Assembly (NCBI RefSeq): GCF_964019385.1
Contig: NC_088643.1
Coordinates: forward strand, 11,219,298-11,283,297
DNA from: Sycon ciliatum
Taxonomy: Eukaryota > Porifera > Calcarea > Leucosolenida > Sycettidae
Length of the DNA stretch: 64,000 nt
Direction: 5' to 3'
Positions 28,992 through 37,171 of this stretch are shown in pieces. The notes beneath the pieces were generated by a model. That model did no database searches and was not told where the DNA came from. It saw only the letters and a list, made by a program, of their open reading frames with translations. Positions within the stretch are counted from its first letter, which is position 1. Every line of letters begins with the position of its first letter. The translations under genes were made by a program, and so were the position numbers.

Positions 28992-29774
28992 ATGGATTCT
29001 GAATTTAAGATCTTACCTGCTTATGTACGTGAAAGGAGACTTCATGAGAAGGATGAAGAAGAAGAAGAAAAAGAGCAATACAGGGAGGAAAAACAGTGTC
29101 AACATCTTGATCATGTTTTACATGAAGGAAGATACGTGTGTTCTTCGTGTGGACTTGTCAAGGCGGTGATTTACTTCCCTGAAGATGATGTGCATAGGAG
29201 ATGTAGTTTGATGAAGAAGCCTTACGCGGTACATGAGCGGTTAAGCGGTGTGGATCGTCATCTTTTGCATTTTCTTTCGAAAACTGAACTCTTATCCGAT
29301 CAGCTTTGCGTACACACTCTTCGGGAGCAGATACTTGCGATGAAAAAATCCTGTTTGTACAAGAGTATAAACTATGCTATAGCATTATCCTGCATAGTAT
29401 ACGATACGAATGTGGATGTACTACGTAAACTGCGTTCCTACTTACCTCGTAGCAATGTATCATGGTTGAGGTTCAGTCGAATCATGAAACCTCTTCCTCA
29501 GCATTTTCCACTCCTATATGTACTGCATCTCATCGAGTCGACCAGGATGGTGTCTTCTTCTCAACTGTCCACGTTGCGTACGAATTTGCTGGTTTTATCT
29601 CCATCTGATACATCTCTTATGGCATCATTGATTGATGCCTATTGTTGGGAAACCTATTCACTTGATCACGTGATTCAGAACTTGCACACGTTTGACTCTG
29701 ATCTTATTTCCATACTGTATCAGTTCACTAAAGGGGCGGTATCATGTAAGGAATCTTTAAAAGATGAGATATGA
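28992..29774 (+). CDS. TFIIB-like zinc-ribbon protein, right-arm copy
   Basis: 260 residues, no intron. After a basic-acidic N-terminus with a Glu/Lys-rich segment, a Cys/His zinc ribbon of TFIIB type is seen at about 35-57: CQHLDHVLHEGRYVCSSCGL, that is C-x2-H, 12 residues, C-x2-C-G-L. The rest is helical (for example LHFLSKTELL, YAIALSCIVYD) and could hold one degenerate cyclin fold, as in TFIIB/Brf proteins. A transcription-initiation role is therefore suggested, not shown. Such small TFIIB relatives are typical of large DNA viruses that transcribe their own genes (family knowledge). It faces away from the palindrome centre, with a TATA box 55 bp upstream. The start is the ATG giving MDSEFKIL. 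The gene ends with a run of Ser/Lys/Asp residues. Confidence 0.65.
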   Translation: MDSEFKILPAYVRERRLHEKDEEEEEKEQYREEKQCQHLDHVLHEGRYVCSSCGLVKAVIYFPEDDVHRRCSLMKKPYAVHERLSGVDRHLLHFLSKTELLSDQLCVHTLREQILAMKKSCLYKSINYAIALSCIVYDTNVDVLRKLRSYLPRSNVSWLRFSRIMKPLPQHFPLLYVLHLIESTRMVSSSQLSTLRTNLLVLSPSDTSLMASLIDAYCWETYSLDHVIQNLHTFDSDLISILYQFTKGAVSCKESLKDEI

Positions 29775-29789
29775 TTTTGGTGGGCATGC

Positions 29790-29905
29790 CGGTGATTGAA
29801 CAAAATGCTTTTGGCGGGTTTGATGCTGGTTGGTCAAATGTTTTTGGTGGGCTCAATGCTGAGTGGTCAAATGTTTTTGGCGGGCTTGATGGTGATTGGT
29901 TGACC
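29790..29905. repeat. Short direct repeats upstream of the 256-residue gene
   Basis: Three to four copies of a 36 bp unit containing GGTCAAATGTTTTTGG(T/C)GGGCT, in the space between the two right-arm genes. Mirrored at about 27818-27933. It could hold upstream regulatory sites (inference). Confidence 0.6.
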
Positions 29906-29953
29906 TAGCTGACACATATTTTATCACTCCAACCCGCCTTCGTCTCTGCCTTG

Positions 29954-29961
29954 TATAAATA
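29954..29961 (+). promoter_or_regulatory. TATA box of the 256-residue gene (right copy)
   Basis: TATAAATA 50 bp before the ATG at 30011. Mirrored at 27762-27769 on the minus strand. Confidence 0.55.
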
Positions 29962-30010
29962 CGGGTGGTTGTCCTGTAGTCGAGTCATTCGTTCATTGAA
30001 TACAGTGCTG

Positions 30011-30781
30011 ATGAGTTGTTCTCCCTTCGCTTCCTGGAAGATGGATAACCTATACGAGCGGCGGGTGAGGAAGAATTCCGCTCTTCCTGCTGACCCTCCT
30101 CAAGTTGTGCTCTCTTCGAAGGCAGTACCAGCTAAGCGTCGCTATGTGTCACCTGCTCCTACCAAGCTCCACAAAGAGATTGTGGTAGATGGGTTTCAGG
30201 AGGACATGCAACTGTCCTACAAGTCATCAAGTAGATCCTTCTACAAGCCTGGTTATAAGATGTACTTCCCTTCAGGAGCTCTACCAGCCTGTGGTAGTAC
30301 GGCAACAGCTCGCAAAGATGCTCAAGGACAGGTTTACATCGAACTGAATGAGTCCACTGAGTTCATCATTACGAACTTGATCAAGACTTGTCCATCGCTC
30401 CGTGACACTCTCCGAAGAGGACGTGTGGAGAAGATCAAGACCAACTTCTACCCATCACGTTCGTCCTATGGTCAATGTCGGGTGTACATCAACGGTGAAA
30501 GCAAGCTAGGCCCGACCAGCTGGTTCGAACTGGATGTGGAACAAGATGTTTTCATCTACCCCGGGGCAGTCTCCCTCGACATTGACGAGCAAGCGTTGAA
30601 GGTACGTCTTGCTGTTGCTCCAATCGTCTGCATCAACGTGGACCCCAGATGTTTTCATCGTTCTCTGGACGCACACATGACACTTTCTACCACGGAACTG
30701 AAACAGCTAACTGAGAGCTTCATATCATTATGCAGTGTCGCCGTCCAACATGACGATCAGCTGGTAGAGACCTTCCAATAA
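30011..30781 (+). CDS. Unknown 256-residue protein, right-arm copy
   Basis: No family recognised. No intron. The first ATG after the TATA box gives MSCSPFASWK; a second in-frame ATG at 30041 (MDNLYERR) is also possible. The N-terminal third is basic and Pro/Ser-rich (VPAKRRYVSPAPTKLH), the middle is mixed beta-like with YFPSGALPACGS and FYPSRSSYGQCRVYINGES, and the C-terminal part ends in SFISLCSVAVQHDD. No signal peptide or clear transmembrane segment. Two near-identical copies with intact frames indicate either selection or a recent duplication. Confidence 0.6.
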   Translation: MSCSPFASWKMDNLYERRVRKNSALPADPPQVVLSSKAVPAKRRYVSPAPTKLHKEIVVDGFQEDMQLSYKSSSRSFYKPGYKMYFPSGALPACGSTATARKDAQGQVYIELNESTEFIITNLIKTCPSLRDTLRRGRVEKIKTNFYPSRSSYGQCRVYINGESKLGPTSWFELDVEQDVFIYPGAVSLDIDEQALKVRLAVAPIVCINVDPRCFHRSLDAHMTLSTTELKQLTESFISLCSVAVQHDDQLVETFQ

Positions 30782-30841
30782 GTCTTTAATGAACTGCATT
30801 CTTTATCAGACAGTTGATCATTCATTCTTATCCTATCCTAT

Positions 30842-31201
30842 TTGACTGTATACTACTTCCTGCTGCAATATATCATTATAGTCAAAACTTCTAGAAAACA
30901 AGTATGGGTGGTGTTGTGTCGAGTAATACATCCACGGAAGAGTGCTGCCTTGCCTCTTCTGATTCTAGCATCCCCACTGATACTAGTAGGGTATGGGTTG
31001 CAGGATGTGAAAAGAATGGAGTTGGAAAAGATGAGCCAGGGTGATTTCATGTGCGCACCATCAAGGAATGCGTCAATCATGACAAGGTTCCATCATGAAT
31101 GTGAAGACTTCGAGACTCGTCATGCCTTTGACATGGACCATTTATTCGTTCCAGATTCACCGTTGTTTCACGAGTCTGCTAAAAAAGTTGCTATCTGCTA
31201 A
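30842..31201 (+). other. Open frame with membrane-like segment, right arm
   Basis: Mirror of 26522-26881. It begins without an ATG; the hydrophobic segment is in the first half. Listed because the frame is kept in both arms, which duplication alone would also explain. Confidence 0.25.
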
Positions 31202-31632
31202 AAAAGTTGCAATGAAAAAATTAAATAAATAAAAAAATAAAATAAAATGAAAAAATCCAAGCGCGTTTTGTACGGTCATACCTCAAAAAGAAGAAGATTA
31301 AGTTCCAGTATGAAGCTACCAAGTCCGATTTGAACAAGGTGGCGGGGCTCGAGTCTCTCAAGTGCCGGTGGCAATTCATGTTATTATTATTTTATTTATT
31401 TTACTAGGGTGTTTCCCACAGACCATGTGTTTGGTTACGCTGCACAAGCAGCGCATTACTTTATCCCTTCCACAAATTGTTATCGGCCAATCAGCATACT
31501 CTCACCACCTCACATCCAGTCAGCATACCCCACGTCACACTAACGTTACACAAACTTGTCTCATATATGCGAAAAAATGGTACTGGATCATAGCAACATC
31601 CTCCTGGATAATGAACAAAATAACGATTAAAA

Positions 31633-32557
31633 CACAACAACCGACAACAACCGACAACAACCAACAACAACCAAAAACAACCAACAACAGCCAACAACAA
31701 CCAACAACAACCGACAACAACCGACATCAACCGACAACAACCGACAACAACATCCAACAACCAACAACAACTGACAACAACTAACTACAACCAACAACAA
31801 CAACAAACAACAACAACCAACAACCGACAACAACAACCAACAACAACCAACAACAACCAAGAACAACCAACAACAGCCAACAACAACCAACAACAACCAA
31901 CAACAACCGACAACAACCGACAACAACCGACAACAACATCCAACAACCAACAACAACCAACAACAACCAACAACATCACACAACAACAACCGACAACAAC
32001 CAACAACAACATACACCAACCAACAACAACCAAGAACAACACCCAGCAACCGACAACAACACCCAACAACCGACAACAACACCCAACAACCGACAACAAC
32101 ACCCAACAACCGACAACAACACCCAACAACCGACAATAACCGACAACAACAACCAACAACAACCAACAACACCTGACAACAACCGACAACAACCAACAAC
32201 GCCCAACAACAACCAACAACAACCAACAATAACCAACAACAACCGACAACAACCAACAACAACATCCAACAGCCAACAACAACCGACAACAATCAACAAT
32301 AACAGCCAACAACTGACAGCAACAACCAATAACAACCAACAACCGACAGCAACAACTAATAACAACATCAACAACGACGACGATAACGACGACAACAACC
32401 GACAACAACATCAACAACAACCAACAACAACCAACAACAACCGGCAACAACCGACAGCAACAACAAATAACAACATCAACAACGACGACGATAACGACGA
32501 CAACAACCGACAACAACATCAGCAATGACGACGACGATAACGACGACAACCACAACA
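31633..32557. repeat. CAACAAC-type minisatellite, right arm
   Basis: Mirror of 25166-26090, about 920 bp of CAACAACCAACAACAACCGA variants. Both arms hold the same number and order of variant units as far as can be read, unusual for such unstable sequence. Confidence 0.9.
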
Positions 32558-32703
32558 GTGTCCGGTAATGTGTGGTAGAGAATGGCAGTCAGCCAGTCTG
32601 TGTACAGTTGAACATGTATAATAATAATAAAACACATTTCGCGTAGTTGAGCACTAAATAAAGAAATTCAGTGTTTTTTCCCACTTCTGTCTTGTGAGCA
32701 TCA

Positions 32704-32928
32704 TCAGCAAGGTGTAGTAGCTGCTGATACTGATTTGTCCTCGAGTGTCAAGCTGCACAGTTTCTTCCAGTCTGTCTTGTCCTCTGCATGTTGCCGGCAC
32801 CTGGAAAGGTCTTCCATGGTCTTCATGGGCACACCCAGCTTATTCAACTGAGCGACCAGACTTGTGGCTAGTGTCAACCTTGGCCGCCCACGAGGTGCTT
32901 TGTTGTCCTTGTCCAAATAGCCGCTCAT
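32704..32928 (-). CDS. Hypothetical 74-residue protein, right-arm copy
   Basis: Mirror of 24795-25019, with Thr in place of Ala before DWKKLCSL. See that entry. Confidence 0.3.
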   Translation of the reverse strand: MSGYLDKDNKAPRGRPRLTLATSLVAQLNKLGVPMKTMEDLSRCRQHAEDKTDWKKLCSLTLEDKSVSAATTPC

Positions 32929-33014
32929 GGCTACTTAGGGTGGCGTGTCCATGTCCATCTGTAACACATGACTGGTCATTCGTAGTCGCCTACATGCAAC
33001 TGTGTCATGTATTA

Positions 33015-33803
33015 CTACAAGAACTCAACCAAGTCCTCAGCAGTCATGGAGTAGCGGCAGGTTGGGCAAGTTGGGGTGGGGGCAGAACTGATCCACTCCT
33101 TCATACAGTGGAAGTGATATTCATGACCGCACTCCAACTTGGATAGAGGACGGTCCAGGGTATCCTGACAAATCACACAAATGGGCTCATGACTTATTGC
33201 TGACGAGTCTACCTTAGTAGGCACTATATTGATGTACTGCAGCTCCATGGGGTGTATTGCCTGGTCTTGATGGTGGCTACCGTAATACACCCAGTTGAGG
33301 TACCACTGATAGATACCCTCCTCCTCCTGAGAGATGAAAGCAGATCCATCTTCCCTATGCCGAAGGTTGTATCGGTACCACTCCCGTACACGATTGTTAC
33401 CTTCCCTGCGTATCACCGCTGGCGCATTCTCCCTGTGGAGCCTTCCGTGGTGATACCACCGTAGAATACAGCATGTGGCGTCACAATAACTGACTGCAGG
33501 ACCGCCGGCTCTATGACGGACACCGTTGAGGTAGTACTCGATGCTACCCCGTCCTATCCAAGCAGGTTCATTAACGCGATGAAGGCGACCTCCATAGCAC
33601 CAGGCGGACACTCCCCTACTATCAACAAGAGCTGGTCCGTCCTCCCGATGGAGTCTACCATCGACGTGCCAAATTTCTTGCTGCGCGTTTTGATCTGCCA
33701 ACTCCACAACAGTTCTTATTGGCGTCCGTCTTTCTATTAGTAAAGGACCCGTGGTGAGAGACCACGACTGGTCGTCCAAGTCTACGCCGAATGTATCAGC
33801 CAT
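33015..33803 (-). CDS. HREDGPA-repeat (MORN-like) + RING-H2 protein
   Basis: 262 residues, one exon, true ATG. The N-terminal two thirds has at least four repeats built on W-x-x-x-G-x-L-H-R-E-x-x-P-A: WHVDGRLHREDGPA, WCYGGRLHRVNEPA, WYHHGRLHRENAPA, WYRYNLRHREDGSA. Such repeats are abundant in giant viruses such as marseilleviruses and are distantly MORN-like (family knowledge). The C-terminus is a complete RING-H2 finger (CVICQD ... CGHEYHFHC ... CPTCR), so a ubiquitin E3 ligase with a repeat-based substrate arm is the likely role (inference). The left-arm copy is truncated by the gap. It points toward the palindrome centre, unlike the two inner genes. Confidence 0.75.
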   Translation of the reverse strand: MADTFGVDLDDQSWSLTTGPLLIERRTPIRTVVELADQNAQQEIWHVDGRLHREDGPALVDSRGVSAWCYGGRLHRVNEPAWIGRGSIEYYLNGVRHRAGGPAVSYCDATCCILRWYHHGRLHRENAPAVIRREGNNRVREWYRYNLRHREDGSAFISQEEEGIYQWYLNWVYYGSHHQDQAIHPMELQYINIVPTKVDSSAISHEPICVICQDTLDRPLSKLECGHEYHFHCMKEWISSAPTPTCPTCRYSMTAEDLVEFL

Positions 33804-34263
33804 ATCTATTTACTGAGAATAATGTAACAACTCCTCCACAAACGCTTCTACAACTGACGTCTTCTTCATCCTGGTTTTTTCCTCTTGGTGGTTTTGGATA
33901 AGAGTTGAAAAGTCCAAAAGGTCAACTGATGACCTTTGCGTTACTTGGTATGATTGGGTTTTAGCAGATGATGTCGGTATGCAGCTGGGGAGCGAATTCG
34001 ACAGGAAGAAGGTAAAGGCCTTGCTTTGCGGTTCACACCTTCACTTCAGTATCATTACAGTCCAAATGGCTTTCACTTGTCACTGTAGCGTTCGAATGTC
34101 AGGGGTAATACCCCTGTTTCAGCACCTGAGGCAGTGCGTCAAGCGCCGCCTCTTTCTTATCATATAGTGTGATACTTGGTAAGTGTGCAGTGCTCCTAGC
34201 TCTCTCCCCCAACAAAAGAGCTCTATGACACTGTGCTTTCTGCGGTTTCCTTCGTTTTTACAG
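33804..34263. other. Right flank of palindrome
   Basis: Immediate promoter of the RING gene and then unassigned sequence. The true right end of the palindrome cannot be placed because its partner lies in the gap. Confidence 0.4.
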
Positions 34264-34404
34264 TGGAGAAAGGCTGGTGGGAGGCCCAGCCGTGGTCGCC
34301 CACCTGGCGGGTGCGGCCCATCTAACCCGTTACTGGGAGGGCCGGCAGGTCGGGCTGCTGTTGCAGTCCGACTACCGGGACGCCTTGGAGCGTATTAGGA
34401 CCCT
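34264..34404 (+). CDS. Possible exon of an unrecognised gene
   Basis: Pyrimidine-rich acceptor (CCTTCGTTTTTACAG) and donor GTAAGT bracket 141 nt, open in one frame: GGPAVVAHLAGAAHLTRYWE and QSDYRDALERIRTL. The composition is GC-rich and protein-like, unlike the surrounding DNA. Neighbouring exons were not identified. No family recognised. Confidence 0.3.
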
Positions 34405-34670
34405 GTAAGTAAGCACTGCTCTGTCTACATGTATACTTACCCCCCTCGTTATAGCGATACTTACTTGTTTCGTATCCTCTTGTCTTACCCTGCTTCCGTA
34501 TTCGTGACACTAATAGTGTTTGTGTGCGCTCATGCTTGGTTTTACAGATGATGATGATGTATGAAGGTCTGGAGCTGCCGTCTTCGGGATGTGCCATTTG
34601 TTTCAAAATTATTTGTAAGTACTTGTAACAGGCGTAGTGTAGTAACTGTGTGTGTAGTGTAGTAACAGTG

Positions 34671-35180
34671 GGTAGCGTTTTGTGATGGTCCTGTGCTATA
34701 GCAGTCGTAATGTGTTTTGTGATGGTCCTGTGCTATAGCAGTCGTAATGTGTTTTGTGATGGTCCTGTGCTATAGCAGTCGTAATGTGTTTTGTGATGGT
34801 CCTGTGCTATAGCAGTCGTAATGTGTTTTGTGATGGTCCTGTGCAGTCGTAATGTGTTTTGTGATGGTCCTGTGCTATAGCAGTCGTAATGTGTTTTGTG
34901 ATGGTCCTGTGCTATAGCAGTCGTAATGTGTTTTGTGATGGTCCTGTGCTATAGCAGTCGTAATGTGTTTTGTGATGGTCCTGTGCTATAGCAGTCGTAA
35001 TGTGTTTTGTGATGGTCCTGTGCTATAGCAGTCGTAATGTGTTTTGTGATGGTCCTGTGCTATAGCAGTCGTAATGTGTTTTGTGATGGTCCTGTGCTAT
35101 AGCAGTCGTAATGTGTTTTGTGATGGTCCTGTGCAGTCGTAATGTGTTTTGTGATGGTCCTGTGCAGTCGTAATGTGTTG
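34671..35180. repeat. 37 bp tandem repeat, about 14 units
   Basis: Unit built on GTCCTGTGCTATAGCAGTCG plus TAATGTGTTTTGTGATG. Several units lack CTATAG (31 bp form). Very homogeneous, so recently expanded. No coding role seen. Confidence 0.9.
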
Positions 35181-36816
35181 GGCTACTGAAGTACACTGCA
35201 TGAAGGGGTATGTGTGGGTGCTTCGACACATTCTCGTGCTTCCTAAACCCTAGATATGTGTATAGCACTATAACCTAGATGTGTGTGTGTGTGTGTGTGT
35301 GTGCCCGCGCATGCGTGCGTGTGCGTGCATTGTGTTCTCTTCTACAGACTCATCCAAGTCCATTTAAATATAAGTGCATTATAGTAAACAGTATTGTGTT
35401 TTGTTACAGTGAATATGTGGGGAATGGTGGATATGCCTTAGTGTGGCTGGATACGCGCGGGTTGTGACTCTTTGCTGGTCACTCTGGATTCTCCAGTATA
35501 GATTCGGTGCAGTGCAGAGGGGATTTGCGGTGCGTAGCAACACTGCTTCACTGTGACACCCCTTCAATAATTGTTTTAATGCATGATACTCCGGGCGTAG
35601 CCGGTTGATTCTAACTGTATCCTGATCAAAATAGAAATTTGCATCTAATGGACCTGCATGGACAGTAGGCATTTCCCTGATCGGCCGGGCGAAAAATTCG
35701 CCGAAAACAGTGGTTTTGAAGAAATTACCCATCTTTCCGCCGAATTTTCAAAAATTCGCATGTTGAATTCGCCGAAAACCGATGCTTCAGTGCTTCAACA
35801 GGGTGTATGTAAATGTACATGACGTAATGGGAGCGGTGACTTCAAGTACTATGTTGAGCCGAATTCTGATCTTGGAGCTCATAATATGGCCGAATTTGAA
35901 CATTCTCTTAACCGATCGAAAAGCCGATTAGGCATGCTCTGTATGGGCAACTATTTACTTGTCAGTGCACATCTACGATGTGCGAATAAAACGAATGCAC
36001 GGAACGTGAACTTGTTTGCTGCACATCTACGAAGTGCGAATCAGGGAGTAGTATAATGACACGTGTACTAGTACACCTTGTGTTGCACTGCGTCTTTTCC
36101 ACACGCATAGGACCACTGAAGGTCACATGCTCCGCGTGCGTATGCACGCATGCGCAATATGTCACTGCATGCAATGCACATCTACGATGTGCAAATCAGG
36201 GAATAGTACGTATTTTACTACTCCCCGGTGCGAATGCACCGAACGTGCACGTTCGCCACGGAAAAGAACCTTTATGGCACATTTATGGCATGCCAGGGGT
36301 CAAAGGTCAAACTCTGGGGGGTCCCGGGGCCAGACCAAGCACGACCGACACAGTGTGCCTTATTTGGACCAAAGGTCAAAGGTCAAAAAGTGGGCCAGAA
36401 CCCGCCCCGCACTTACTACTCATGCCCGCGTGACACTGATACAGTACAGACATGTACAGACTCAGTCATACCAGTACTAGTAGTAGTAGCAACGACTCCG
36501 AGTCTTGAAAGGGTTGAGTTATCGGTTATCATCAGATCATGACATGGTTATACCAGGGGGTCCTGGTTTTCACCACTCCCCGCTATGTAGACTCTACAAT
36601 ACATCTACCGGTTCTCGGTACCCGATCATCATCATTTTTTCTTGGCGCATTTTCTCTGTCGGACGGTTGTTGCAGTGCTGGTGATTTGTGGGGGTCGTGT
36701 AGTTGTGTGCGGTGTTCTCCATTGTTCACTGTGGACAGAACGATTCATGCCAGCCGGCGTGGACAGAGTGAGGCCGTGGCGGAGTGGTTGGTTGTGACGG
36801 TTTTGCTGACGGCGCA
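35181..36816. other. Intergenic stretch upstream of the CARD-NB-ARC gene
   Basis: Contains a short TG repeat (35280-35303), repeated GCACATCTACGA(T/A)GTGC motifs with CAGGGAGTAGTA-type half palindromes (35965-36225), and a perfect AGGTCA direct repeat at 36373-36385. The promoter and any 5' non-coding exon of the next gene lie in its last few hundred bases. Confidence 0.4.
36373..36385 (+). promoter_or_regulatory. DR1 nuclear-receptor half-site pair
   Basis: AGGTCA A AGGTCA, the classic binding site for RXR/HNF4-type receptors. It lies about 430 bp upstream of the CARD-NB-ARC start codon. A 13 bp match can occur by chance. Confidence 0.3.
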
Positions 36817-37171
36817 ATGCCGGACAGTGTGCGGTACAACATCAAGTACTTGGTATCCAATCTAGATGTGTCACTGATCTTGGAGGACCTGCTGGAGAAT
36901 GATGTCCTCAGTGAAGAGGAATACGTTACTGCCTCTGGAAAGGAAAACGAGAAGTGGGATCTTTCAAAGTATGTAGTGAGGCTGATGCTAACGAAAACGG
37001 ACGAACAGGTGGATAGATTCCTGAATTTGATTCAACACAGCCAGCCTCATGTAGCGGAGCATATTGCCAGTACCATGGCGAACCGACGCAAAGCAACTGC
37101 CGGTGGGAAAACTGACCGTCCAACGAAGCCAATGTCGGCAGATCGTGAGTCAACACGTGACCCGTCCTCCG
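36817..37171 (+). CDS. Exon 1 of the CARD-NB-ARC gene (CARD 1)
   Basis: ATG gives [19 protein letters not shown]. The helical pattern with [15 protein letters not shown] and [16 protein letters not shown] is typical of CARD. Donor GTAAGT after 37171 (phase 1); an in-phase alternative donor GTGAGT lies at 37145. Confidence 0.75.

Larger units (their letters stand above)
24006..33718. repeat. Giant near-perfect palindrome, arms at least 4.85 kb
   Basis: Bases x and 57723-x are complementary across the whole span, centre 28858-28865 (8 nt, GACGTGTT). Paired coding regions agree to the base (for example 27949-28731 with 28992-29774, 26942-27712 with 30011-30781). Only a few differences are visible: single substitutions in the zinc-ribbon gene (Asp/Glu and Ala/Thr), in the 74-residue frame (Ala/Thr) and near 27785, and a one-base deletion near 24091. 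The left arm ends at the gap; the right-hand gene continues to 33803, so the true arm is probably longer. Intronless TATA-led genes point outward from the centre. See findings for interpretation. Confidence 0.95.

Noticed and set aside
24006-33718. CRISPR array or bacterial origin for the repeats
   Set aside because: No spaced identical short repeats, eukaryotic promoters present, and the whole window has animal-type genes.
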